Below are positions 52,606 through 61,560 of a stretch of 64,000 bases of DNA, piece after piece. The stretch's first letter is position 1; every line of letters starts with the position of its first letter. Where the stretch lies: assembly GCA_964344485.1 (NCBI GenBank), contig CAYFNF010000001.1, forward strand, positions 248,001 to 312,000, written 5' to 3'. The notes beneath the pieces were generated by a model. It was not told where the DNA came from. It searched no databases and worked only from the letters and a program-made list of their open reading frames with translations. The stretch comes from CAYFNF01 sp964344485. Lineage in GTDB: Bacteria; Patescibacteriota; Patescibacteriia; UBA9570; XYC2-FULL-38-9. Position numbers and translations under genes: made by a program.

Positions 52606-55078
52606 ATGAACAAGAAGACAAGCATGTTCGTGTTTCTCACTGTGTTGCTATTTCTCATTATTGGAGCAACACGTATTCAAGCCGAAGGGCTTGATATGTC
52701 TACTCTTGCTACTGTTTTTTCTACTACTGCACAATCAGATGAGGACGAGAAGAAGACGCGCTCAGCAACAAAAACTAAAAGAAAGGTGTTTAAGAATAAT
52801 CTAACTGTCAAAGGCAAATCTCTGTTTAAGAAGCGAGTGAATATCCAAGGGCCGATTGTGAACACAAAAGCAAATGTGAAGATCAATGATTCAGTCGTGC
52901 CGTATAAAGGCAATTCACATTCATTAGGAAGCGAGAAGTTCCCATGGGAGACTGTATATGCAAATGCAATTGTTGGTGCAACAGTGGATGGAGTGGATGT
53001 GTCTACGCTCTCAGATTCCGCAGTTACTCTTAGTAGCGCATGTACCGATGGGCAAGTTCCAAAATTTAATGCAACCTCTGCTGTATGGGAGTGTGGAGAT
53101 GATGTAGTTGGTTCTGGTTCTACTACATACTCAGCCGGGGACGGACTCGACCTCACAGATACCACGTTCTCAGTATCCGGCGTAACCTCGGCAATGATCA
53201 CAGACGGAACCATCTCAGTAACCGACCTGGCAAGCAACAGCTGCACCAGTGGTCAAATCCTCAAGTACAACGGTTCAGCATGGGCGTGCGCTGCTGACAC
53301 AGATACAGATACGGATACCAACACTACATACTCAGCCGGAGACGGACTCGACCTCACAGATACCACGTTCTCAGTATCCGGCGTAACCTCGGCAANNNNN
53401 NNNNNNNNNNNNNNNNNNNNNNNNNNNNNNNNNNNNNNNNNNNNNNNNNNNNNNNNNNNNNNNNNNNNNNNNNNNNNNNNNNNNNNNNNNNNNNNGCACC
53501 AGTGGTCAAATCCTCAAGTACAACGGTTCAGCATGGGCGTGCGCTGCTGATACAGATACTGACACGGATACCGACACCACGTATTCTGCTGGCACGAACA
53601 TTACATTAGACGGTACCACGTTTAATGTAGATGATGCATTTGTATTGAATACCGGCGACACCATGAGCGGTACGCTCACCACTACAGGATCAATCGGCAT
53701 TGGCACTACTTCACCTGCAACTCCTTTAGAAGTTATAGGAAACGCAGCCGCACCAACGCTAATGTCTGAGGTAGACGACGGTGACGGAGAGTTTGAAGAT
53801 TTTAGACAACCGAGAGCAATTAACATTGTTGGAGATTATGCATATGTTGTTGCATCTACTGATGATGCGCTTAATATCATCGACATCTCTGACCCAACGG
53901 ACCCTGATCTCGTATCCGTGGTGCATGATGGAGATGGAGAGTTTACAACGTTATATAGTGCATTCGGGGTGTATGTATCAGGAAATTACGCATATGTTTC
54001 ATCCGGTGGTTCTGATGATGCACTAACTATTATAGACATTGCAGATCCGACTGACCCTTCATTGGTCTCATCAGTTTCAGACGGCGACGGAGAGTTTTCT
54101 CGGCTGAACAATGGTAGAGAGGTAATAGTATCAGGTAACTATGCATATGTGCTGTCCAATTCAGATAACGCTCTTACGATTATGGATGTCTCAGACCCAA
54201 CGGATCCTGCACTTATGTCAGAGGTATTCGACGGTGACGGAGAGTTTAGTAGATTAAGTAGCCCATCAAATATGCATATTGTAGGAAGTTATGCATATAT
54301 CACTGCAGAGACTGGAGATTCTTTGACAATCATGGACATCTCTAATCCCGCAGATCCTGTGTTGATGTCTGAAGTGTATGATGAAGATGGAGAGTTCTCT
54401 AAGTTGAATGGTTCGGATGATGTGTTTGTCTCTGGATCATACGCATATGTTGTTGCACAAACCGATAGTGCGTTAACTATTATGGATATCTCAGATCCAA
54501 CCGATCCTGTGTTAGTATCAGAAGTATATGACGGTGATGGAGAATTTAACTATCTGGGCGGAGCTGTTTCTGTGCAAGTTTCAGGAAACTATGCTTATAT
54601 CGGTACAGCAGATGAGGATTCGGTAGTGATTATGGATATCTCAGATCCAACCGATCCTGTGTTAGTATCAGAAGTATACAAGGATGACGGGACGTTTTCA
54701 GAGATCGCTGGTACTGATGTAAGTGTGGTTGGTAACTATTTATACGCAATCGGTAACAGCGCACTTACTATTGCTGATATCTCTGGCTTGCAGACTCATT
54801 CCGCGAATATAGGCATAGTGCATGCTGGTAATATACATGTGGATGATTCTGTTATAGTAGGCAATGATCTTGATGTTTATAGTGGTATAACAACAATGAG
54901 CGCACTGATACATAATGATATTGGAGTCGGCGGGATCATGAAATTAGCACCAACTGACAGCCCTCTTTCTTGTACCACCATCGATGAAGGAGCCATATAC
55001 TTCGACGACAGTTTAAATGAACCGTGCTTCTGCAATGGTACAGCGTGGACGCAGTTTGATGGTGGTGGAGGCTGTTAA
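52606..55078 (+). CDS. Large adhesin-like protein: tail-fibre-type repeats plus seven-blade LVIVD propeller (interrupted by gap)
   Basis: About 820 residues as seen, more in reality. Signal peptide (FLTVLLFLIIGATRIQA), a Lys/Thr-rich linker, then at least two tandem copies of about 70 residues (TYSAGDGLDLTDTTFSVSGVTSAMITDGTISVTDLASNSCTSGQILKYNGSAWAC, joined by TDTDTDT) like phage-tail-fibre or collagen-type surface repeats. The 100-N gap falls in this repeat. After IGIGTTSPATPLEV come seven LVIVD repeats of about 50 residues (SGNYAYV...DNALTIMDISDPTDPVLVSEV), most linked by DGDGEF. The C-terminus ends CFCNGTAWTQFDGGGGC. Frames before and after the gap differ only because of the N count. A surface-exposed binding protein is likely. 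Confidence 0.75.
53127..53580 (+). repeat. Tandem ~200-bp coding repeat
   Basis: Near-identical units beginning TACTCAGCCGG at 53127 and 53329, and a third partial one after the gap; the repeat caused the 100-N gap, so copy number is unknown. Confidence 0.9.
53396..53495. other. Assembly gap (100 N) in tandem repeat
   Basis: Both flanks belong to the same repeat unit; the size is a placeholder. Confidence 0.95.
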
Positions 55079-55118
55079 TAGGTATTTTTACCGTCCAATC
55101 GCATACGAATAGTGTGAC

Positions 55119-55147
55119 TTGATTTTATTGCTATAAACCGATATTAT
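55119..55147 (+). promoter_or_regulatory. Promoter of the SpeE-like/hydrogenase operon
   Basis: TTGATT, 17-base spacer, TATTAT, about 32 bases before the GTG start. Confidence 0.6.
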
Positions 55148-55179
55148 TTATAGGGATTTTTTAGCATTAATTCATACTA

Positions 55180-57546
55180 GTGAAACAAGAATCATCAGTT
55201 CAAGAACCAAAGCAACAGTCAAACCGAGCACAGCTCCTTATAGGAACTTTTTTTATTTCCTTAAGCGCCTTGCTCTTTGAACTTATACTTATCCGAGTGT
55301 TTTCAGTCATGCTGTTTTCGAATTTCGCATTCCTTGGCATATCAATCGCGCTGTTTGGCCTAGCATGTGGTGGTATTATCGTGTATGCACGCCCAAAGCA
55401 TTTCTCGAGCGACTCATTCTGGAAGCGTCTCGGCCAATACAGTACAGCGTTCGCACTCACTATCATTGTCTTTTTTCTGATTTTTATTCAGTTCAATTAC
55501 GCGCAGCTGCATCCATTGCTACTACTACTTATCTTCATCTTAGCCGCAGCACCGTTCATCTTTGTGAATATCTGCTTATCACTGCTCTTCACTAAACGGA
55601 ATGAGCGTATTCATACGATCTATTTTTTCGATCTTCTGGGAGCTGCCGCAGGTGTGGCTGCCGCAGCGCTACTCCTTAATGTTGTTGATATCGTTGGAGC
55701 GGTGTTTATCGCCGCAGGTGTGGCTGCCGCGAGTGCGATCTGTTTTTCCTATAAGCAGAAGAAGCTCTTCTTTCTTGCATGGGCGTCACTGTTTATCATT
55801 CTCTGTAGTTATATCACTAGTCACTATACATCGTTGTTTGATATCACCTTCACCAAGATCGGAAAAGAGTACAACATCATCTTTGAGCAGTGGAATTCAT
55901 TCTCTCGCATCACTGTAGAGGATATCAAGGTCTATCTGTTCCTAGAAAAGATTCCAGAAGAGATTGATGAAACCATGAAGCGATACGGCATCCGCATAGA
56001 TGCAGATGCGTATACACCGATATTCGAATTTAACGGCGATCTCTCCACCATGGAGTGGCTGCGTACTGACTTTGCAGCAATTGCATATCATATAATAGAC
56101 GGCGATACCTCTCTGGTTATCGGTCCTGGCGGCGGACGTGACTTAATCACCGCATTGCTCTTCGATAAAAAAGTTACCGGAGTAGAGATCAATCCGATCA
56201 TAGCCAATGATGTGATGCGCGGAGAGTTCCAGGAGTTCTCTGGTAATATCTACGGCCATCCAGATGTTCATATAGAAGTAGAGGACGGCAGAAGCTATCT
56301 CACGCGCACTACAGACAAGTACAACGTTATTTCATTACCACTTGTAGACACTTGGGCGTCTACTGCTGCCGGCAGTTTGTATCTAGTAGAGAATTACCTA
56401 TATACAGTTGAAGCGTTTGAAGAGTACCTCACACACTTAGAGGACGGGGGAGTGTTTACTGTCACTCGTTGGGAACTAGATGGTTTACGATTAGTTTCGG
56501 TGTATGAGGAAGCAAGTCAGCGTCTTGGGTTAGATCCAAAAGACAATATGCTGATCATTACTAACGGCACAGAAGGGAAGTACCAGTTGAATAATTATCT
56601 GTTTAAGACCACGCCGTTTACTGAGCAGGAGATTGAACGAGCAGAGCAGTTTGTGAAAGAGAACGACATGGAGATTCTGTATGCACCAGATCGTGAGATC
56701 GATAATGATTACTATAGTTTTATTAAAGCACCAGATCGTGATGCATTCATTAATTCGTACATCAAAGACGTCTCTCCAGTGACTGACGACCATCCGTTCT
56801 TCTTCTTCCAGACACCACTTCGTCAGTTACTCAACCCATCGTTCGCTGAAAAACGGAGTAATGATGGAGGTTTAATTGTTGCGTTGGTGTTAGTCGCAAC
56901 ATGTAGCATCCTGTGCGTCATACTGCCGTGGTTGTTATTCTCTAAACAGTATAAATTATCGAGTGTCAGCTCTGGAGTACTGCGCGCTGCATTTCTGTCG
57001 TATTTCATTCTACTCGGGTTTGCATTCTTGTTTATTGAAATTGTATTCATTCAAAAGTTCATTCTCTACTTAGAGCATCCGTTCTATTCTTATTCTGTTA
57101 TACTCGCAGCTATGCTCCTGTTTGCTGGAATTGGTAGTATCGTCAGTAAATCTGTATACAACAAAGGGAAGAAGGGCGTGCTCGCTACAGGCGGATTCAT
57201 TGTGTTGTATACTGTCCTGTTTGTTCTGTTGTCCCAGTTTATTATCATGGGAACGATTACACTTCCTATTATTGCAAAGATCGCTATTGCCAGTTTGATT
57301 GTTGCGCCGTTGTCAGTCGGAATGGGCATGATGCTACCGATGGGAATCCGTCAAACCAGCGCTCACAAGTGTGATGTATTGATACCGTGGTGCTGGGCGT
57401 TAAACGGTGCTGCATCAGTACTCTGTTCGGTTCTCGCAGTCTTTTTCTCAATTATCTTTAGTTTCTCTGCTGTGCTTATTATTGCCGCAATATTGTATGC
57501 TGTAGCAACTGTGATACTATATAAAACAATAGAAGTAAAACAATAA
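55180..57546 (+). CDS. Membrane protein with central spermidine-synthase-like domain
   Basis: 788 residues, GTG start. About seven membrane helices (20-220) are followed by a Rossmann domain (about 290-460) with VIGPGGGRDLITALLF (SAM-binding Gly loop) and GVEINP, then PLVDTWASTAAGSLYLVENYLYTVEAFEEYL as in SpeE-like proteins. A second bundle of about seven helices follows (580-788). The aminopropyl-transfer Asp motifs of true spermidine synthase are not clear, and many fused SpeE-like proteins have no proven activity. First gene of an operon with two hydrogenase subunits (five bases to the next start). Confidence 0.75.
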   Translation: MKQESSVQEPKQQSNRAQLLIGTFFISLSALLFELILIRVFSVMLFSNFAFLGISIALFGLACGGIIVYARPKHFSSDSFWKRLGQYSTAFALTIIVFFLIFIQFNYAQLHPLLLLLIFILAAAPFIFVNICLSLLFTKRNERIHTIYFFDLLGAAAGVAAAALLLNVVDIVGAVFIAAGVAAASAICFSYKQKKLFFLAWASLFIILCSYITSHYTSLFDITFTKIGKEYNIIFEQWNSFSRITVEDIKVYLFLEKIPEEIDETMKRYGIRIDADAYTPIFEFNGDLSTMEWLRTDFAAIAYHIIDGDTSLVIGPGGGRDLITALLFDKKVTGVEINPIIANDVMRGEFQEFSGNIYGHPDVHIEVEDGRSYLTRTTDKYNVISLPLVDTWASTAAGSLYLVENYLYTVEAFEEYLTHLEDGGVFTVTRWELDGLRLVSVYEEASQRLGLDPKDNMLIITNGTEGKYQLNNYLFKTTPFTEQEIERAEQFVKENDMEILYAPDREIDNDYYSFIKAPDRDAFINSYIKDVSPVTDDHPFFFFQTPLRQLLNPSFAEKRSNDGGLIVALVLVATCSILCVILPWLLFSKQYKLSSVSSGVLRAAFLSYFILLGFAFLFIEIVFIQKFILYLEHPFYSYSVILAAMLLFAGIGSIVSKSVYNKGKKGVLATGGFIVLYTVLFVLLSQFIIMGTITLPIIAKIAIASLIVAPLSVGMGMMLPMGIRQTSAHKCDVLIPWCWALNGAASVLCSVLAVFFSIIFSFSAVLIIAAILYAVATVILYKTIEVKQ

Positions 57547-57551
57547 ATACT

Positions 57552-58058
57552 ATGGCAAAGGATGAAAGCGCCCCACAAGAAAAGCTCAAGATCGGTTGGT
57601 TTACATTTTCATGCTGTGAAGATAACACCGTGATTATGACAGAGGTCATGAACGACCACTGGCAAGAGTGGAAGAAGATCTTTGATTTTAAGCACGCACG
57701 AGTTCTGCAATCAAAAAATGAGATGTGTGAGTTTGATATTGCATTTGTTGAAGGTGCGGTCGCATCTCCAGAGCATAAGGAGCAGTTGCAGGAGATTCGT
57801 AAGCTCGCAAAAAAATTAGTGGCTATCGGCTCGTGTGCAGTCATGGGCATGCCGTCATCGCAACGGAATACATTTAACGATGAGCAGAAAAAGGAGATTG
57901 AAGCACTCGTCGCGCGATTCAACGCACTACCAGAGGTACTCAAAGTGTCTGATGTGGTTGAAGTGGATGCGCAGGTTTTTGGTTGTCCAATGGATCCAAA
58001 TAAGTTTCTAGATACTGTAAACACAGTAGTGGCTGAACTTCAAGCAGAAAAAAAATAA
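57552..58058 (+). CDS. NiFe hydrogenase small subunit (short, group 3-like)
   Basis: 168 residues; electron-transfer subunit binding the proximal Fe-S cluster. Conserved FVEGAVASPEH, VAIGSCAVMGMPS (C95) and GCPMDP (C145). The first cluster motif, usually S-C-E-G-C, reads SCCEDN (C21, C22): the second Cys of CxxC is replaced by Asn while an extra Cys precedes the first. No second or third cluster domain, so only one cluster is expected. Start ATG 57552; the large subunit follows 10 bases on. Likely couples H2 to a soluble electron carrier, but the beta/gamma partner subunits of group 3b are missing here. Confidence 0.85.
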   Translation: MAKDESAPQEKLKIGWFTFSCCEDNTVIMTEVMNDHWQEWKKIFDFKHARVLQSKNEMCEFDIAFVEGAVASPEHKEQLQEIRKLAKKLVAIGSCAVMGMPSSQRNTFNDEQKKEIEALVARFNALPEVLKVSDVVEVDAQVFGCPMDPNKFLDTVNTVVAELQAEKK

Positions 58059-58068
58059 CAACGAACAT

Positions 58069-59361
58069 ATGCATACAGAGAATATCTCACTAGATCATAT
58101 TACAAAAGTAGAAGGCGCAGCTGCACTTGATGTCGAGATTAAGGATGGAGTAGTGCAGAATGTAGATTTTAAAATTACCGAGTATAAACGTTTTTTTGTG
58201 GAAGCCATGGTTGGCAAGAAGATTACTGAGATTCCATCTATGCTGTCGCGTATCTGCGGAACGTGTTCGAACGCGCACTTAATGTGCAGCATCAAAGCAT
58301 GTGAAAACGCGCTCGGTATCACTCCGTCAGAACAGACCGTATTGCTGCGAACTTTGACTATGCATGGATTGAATATTCGTGATCATGCATTGCATTTGTA
58401 CTTGTTTGTTATGCCTGATCTGTACGGCAAGGATGCATTTTTAGACTTTGATGAGGACGATGAAGAACAGCATCAACTTCTACATGACGCATTTGATATC
58501 AAAGCAGCGGGGAACCACTTAGCACTACTTGTTGCTGGGCGAAGTGTTCATGCTATGCATCCTACGATCGGAGGGTTTATTAAAGTACCTGACGAAGAAG
58601 GAATCAAAAAGTCTATCGAAGAGTTAAAAAAGATTCGACCTGCAGTGTTGCGCTTAATTAAGATCTTTAAAGACGCACCGTATCATTTTGTTCGTGAGCC
58701 GAGCTATATGGCTATGATCTCTGAGGACTACGATTATATGACTGGGTGTATTCAATCCGGAGACGGGGAGTGCATCCCTGAGGAGAAGTACATTGAGCAT
58801 TTAGAGCGAGTGGAAGTGCCGTACTCTCAAGCAGATGCGTACAAATTTCAGGGTGAGTCGTATATGGTTGGGTCTATTGCGCGCATGAACTTGTCAAAGC
58901 AGCATCTTCACGAGAATACAAAGAAAGACGCAGCTGAAGCGTTGGAGTTGTTCCCTTCAAATGATGTGTATCATAATAACCTCGCTCAAGCGATTGAGAT
59001 TTTGCATTCAATTGATGCGTCCATAGAGCTTCTAGAGAACAATACCTTTGAGAAAGAAGAGGTAATTAAGAAAGATCCAAAAAAAGCGGTTGGTATCGGA
59101 GTAGTAGAAGCGCCTCGAGGAACGCTGTATCACAAAGTAGAAGTGGGTGATGATGGTATTGTAACTGGCGGAGAAGTAGCAGTACCAACTGGCCAAAATC
59201 AGGTACACATTGAAGAAGGCATCAAGCAATTAGTACAAGAGCTATTGGAAGAGAAATCAAAAGAAGAGATCGCACATGAGATAGAAAAACTCATCCGTGC
59301 ATATGATCCATGCATGAGTTGTGCCTCACACTTCCTTAAAGTGAATTGGCTCGAAGAGTAG
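58069..59361 (+). CDS. NiFe hydrogenase large (catalytic) subunit
   Basis: 430 residues. Nickel ligands are complete: N-terminal RICGTCSNAH (C63, C66) and C-terminal DPCMSCASH (C415, C418, H421), followed by a nine-residue tail FLKVNWLEE that the maturation protease should remove after the His. ITKVEGAAALDVEI replaces the common ITRVEGHG. Shorter than membrane-bound uptake enzymes; matches cytoplasmic group 3-like enzymes reported in CPR. Its 3' end overlaps the convergent protease gene by 26 bases. Confidence 0.92.
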   Translation: MHTENISLDHITKVEGAAALDVEIKDGVVQNVDFKITEYKRFFVEAMVGKKITEIPSMLSRICGTCSNAHLMCSIKACENALGITPSEQTVLLRTLTMHGLNIRDHALHLYLFVMPDLYGKDAFLDFDEDDEEQHQLLHDAFDIKAAGNHLALLVAGRSVHAMHPTIGGFIKVPDEEGIKKSIEELKKIRPAVLRLIKIFKDAPYHFVREPSYMAMISEDYDYMTGCIQSGDGECIPEEKYIEHLERVEVPYSQADAYKFQGESYMVGSIARMNLSKQHLHENTKKDAAEALELFPSNDVYHNNLAQAIEILHSIDASIELLENNTFEKEEVIKKDPKKAVGIGVVEAPRGTLYHKVEVGDDGIVTGGEVAVPTGQNQVHIEEGIKQLVQELLEEKSKEEIAHEIEKLIRAYDPCMSCASHFLKVNWLEE

Positions 59362-59713
59362 AACAAATATCTTTTAAAGCGTGCTCTGGCTTCATCCCTG
59401 ATGGGACGCCGATAATAGAGCACGTTTTTAGTTTTCCGATTTTCTGTAGCAGAAGCAAGTTAGCGTATGCGTCAAAGTCATGTAGAGATACGCGTGGACT
59501 TTTTTTAAACACCGTTAAGTCAGTAAAGAGCTGTACATCCGAGATACCCATGACCGTATCAATAATAACCATCTGCTCAGGGATGTCCCACTCTTCATTC
59601 GGGTCAACATGAATAAAGGTGTGTTCAGGGAATTCCTGTTCGAGTGCATCCTGTAGCTGTAGGGGAAGAGAATCTTCAGGCACGTCAGGGTTTCCAAAAA
59701 GAAAGATAGTCAT
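59336..59713 (-). CDS. Hydrogenase maturation protease (HybD/HycI type)
   Basis: 125 residues. Cleaves the C-terminal tail of the large subunit once nickel is inserted. N-terminal FGNPDVPEDSLPLQL holds the first acidic nickel ligand (E13/D14), VIIDTV the second (D52), and SLHDFD the histidine (H78). The GNxxxxDDGxG form is relaxed here. Encoded convergently with its substrate gene, overlapping it by 26 bases, and two bases downstream of the HypC-like fusion gene. Confidence 0.82.
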   Translation of the reverse strand: MTIFLFGNPDVPEDSLPLQLQDALEQEFPEHTFIHVDPNEEWDIPEQMVIIDTVMGISDVQLFTDLTVFKKSPRVSLHDFDAYANLLLLQKIGKLKTCSIIGVPSGMKPEHALKDICSTLRANSL

Positions 59714-59715
59714 GA

Positions 59716-60498
59716 CTAGGTAATTTTTTCAAGCAGTTGAGGGGTGACAAGCGCAAGTGTTTTTTCTGTATAGCGTTCTAACTGCTGCACTTCTTGTTCA
59801 GTAACGATTTCGCACGGGAAATCCCAGTGGATAGTGATCCAATCACCGATCTGCACGTCATCAAAGTAGTTGTCATCGTCTAAGCGCCGCACTACTGGCT
59901 CTTCAATTGGATCACCGTATACGAGCGAGTCTTCTTTCAGGATAATTGGTTTTCGTTTGATTGTAAGCTTCGGCCCATCAATAGTGATTACTTGGCCACC
60001 GCTAATGCAGCATTTATCTATGCTATCGATAGAGTGGTTCTCTGCGACATTCCCAGAGCGCCGCCAAATATGCATGACATGAAATGAGTGATGTGGGAGC
60101 GCGCCTTGCGGGAGCTTGTCATACGTCTCTCGCGCGCCAGAAGTACCGAAACGTTTTTTAATGTCGAGTGTTTCATCGAGATGGCGATAGAACTGTTGAG
60201 AAGAGATAGTGTCTAATAACGAATTCCCCAGCCAGTACGCTTCTACCACTCGTCGGTCAAATGGGTCTGAGATGCCGTTGGACGATGCAATGAGCTGTAG
60301 ATACGGATACAGCACCGCGAACTGCGTCATGAGTTGTTCGAGACGTTTGTCACTGGAGTTATTATGCATGTATGCATAGATCTCCTGACTCGCATCTGGC
60401 CCACAGTAGTGCAGACGATTTGGACCAAACGCATAACGACTGCATCGTGCGATGCCGTCTACGTTGGTAAACGATTGATCGTGAGGAGATTGTATCAT
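59716..60498 (-). CDS. DUF6390-like protein with C-terminal HypC-like domain
   Basis: 260 residues. The N-terminal 150 residues (GIARCSRYAFGPNRLHYCGPDASQEIYAY...) resemble the DUF6390 family found beside hydrogenase genes. Residues 163-250 read CCISGGQVITIDGPKLTIKRKPI...VQIGDWITIHWDFPCEIVTEQEVQQLERYTEKTL, which parallels HypC (MCLAIPGKVVEID...VGDYVLVHAGFAIEKLDEEEA). C163 or C164 matches the essential HypC cysteine and H224 the conserved histidine. HypC carries the Fe(CN)2CO unit and guards the apo large subunit, so this fusion is probably the dedicated chaperone. Confidence 0.7.
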   Translation of the reverse strand: MIQSPHDQSFTNVDGIARCSRYAFGPNRLHYCGPDASQEIYAYMHNNSSDKRLEQLMTQFAVLYPYLQLIASSNGISDPFDRRVVEAYWLGNSLLDTISSQQFYRHLDETLDIKKRFGTSGARETYDKLPQGALPHHSFHVMHIWRRSGNVAENHSIDSIDKCCISGGQVITIDGPKLTIKRKPIILKEDSLVYGDPIEEPVVRRLDDDNYFDDVQIGDWITIHWDFPCEIVTEQEVQQLERYTEKTLALVTPQLLEKIT

Positions 60499-60504
60499 CC
60501 CTTC

Positions 60505-61438
60505 TTATGATGAAGGTTTGGAGTGGAGTTGTGGCTTGGAAGCAGTGGAATCCGCTGTTTTCTTAGCAAAGAATACCATGAGAAGAATTCCTGCAATAAA
60601 CAGTGCAGTACTAATTGCTTGCTTGCCAGTATACGTATGAGTAATAAAGATTGCAGAGAGTACATTCGTTACGAGTGTTGCGGGGACGAGTAGTGTTGCT
60701 ACATACGTTGCAGGAGCATGTTTTAGTGCGGTGTACCATGTGGTGACGTATCCGAGTAGTAGGAGAGCAGTGAGTGCAGTCCAGCCCCATTGCATTGGTT
60801 CCAAGTTGGTGAACACTGCACCTTGTCCTTGGATTAGTACGACTATGAAGAGCACCAGAGATCCAATAGTCATACGCGCTGCTGCTACGGTGATGCTGGA
60901 AAGGTTTCGAAGCGCGATCTTCGCGATAACGTTCTCGATCGCCCAAAGAATCGTTGCGCCAAGGNNNNNNNNNNATATTGAATTCAAATCCAGTGAGTCC
61001 GCCAAGAATCAGGTTTGCAGCAAAGATTGCAAGCACTCCGATCCACTGTGGGACGCTGAGCCGTTCTTTGAGTATCGGAATTGCAAGTAGCATGACCCAT
61101 AAGAACAGTGTTTTATGAATGAGCCCTGCATTGATAGCGCTGGTTTGTGTGAGGCCTGTAAAAAAGAGCGCAAATGGTACAGATCCACCGATTACTCCGA
61201 TAGCAAGAAGAATTCCAACTTGTTTTCTCTTGAGTGTTTTTAGCTCTTTCCATTTTTTAAATGCCACGATTATTCCGATGATAAAAAGCGCAACAAGTGC
61301 ATTCTTTAATGTGGTAAACACCATTGGTGGTTTTACTGAGGTGACCGCGACTTTTGTTAAAAAGTTGTTTGTCCCTGATATTAACGCTGTGATGAGGACC
61401 AGTCCGGTAGCGAGTGAGTATTTTTGATACTGTTTCAT
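60505..61438 (-). CDS. EamA/DMT-family transporter (interrupted by assembly gap)
   Basis: About 310 residues, ten membrane helices in two EamA repeats. First half: LVLITALISGTNNFLTKVAVTSVKPPMVFTTLKNALVALFIIGIIV...; second half: LGATILWAIENVIAKIALRNLSSITVAAARMTIGSLVLFIVVLIQG. A drug/metabolite transporter of unknown substrate. It heads the minus-strand operon with the HypC-like and protease genes (six bases apart), so a link with hydrogenase maturation is possible but not shown. The gap sits between the repeats and breaks the frame. Confidence 0.85.
60965..60974. other. Assembly gap (10 N) in the EamA gene
   Basis: Frame on either side is inconsistent with exactly ten bases. Confidence 0.95.
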
Positions 61439-61506
61439 TGGAAGTGCTTATTGATTATTACGCCATATATTGTAGCGTAATACAGCGTTTCCGTCTATGC
61501 CTGATT

Positions 61507-61534
61507 TTGTAAATGCGTTCTGCTTTGCTATACT
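61507..61534 (+). promoter_or_regulatory. Promoter of the FN3-amidohydrolase gene
   Basis: TTGTAA, 16-base spacer, TATACT; A-rich 20-base leader without Shine-Dalgarno. Confidence 0.6.
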
Positions 61535-61560
61535 CAAAAAAGTAATAAATAACTATATCT

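Noticed and set aside
53127..53580. Asp/Thr (GATACAGATAC) microrepeat as a phase-variable tract
   Set aside because: The unit is six bases coding for Asp-Thr, so length changes would not shift the frame.
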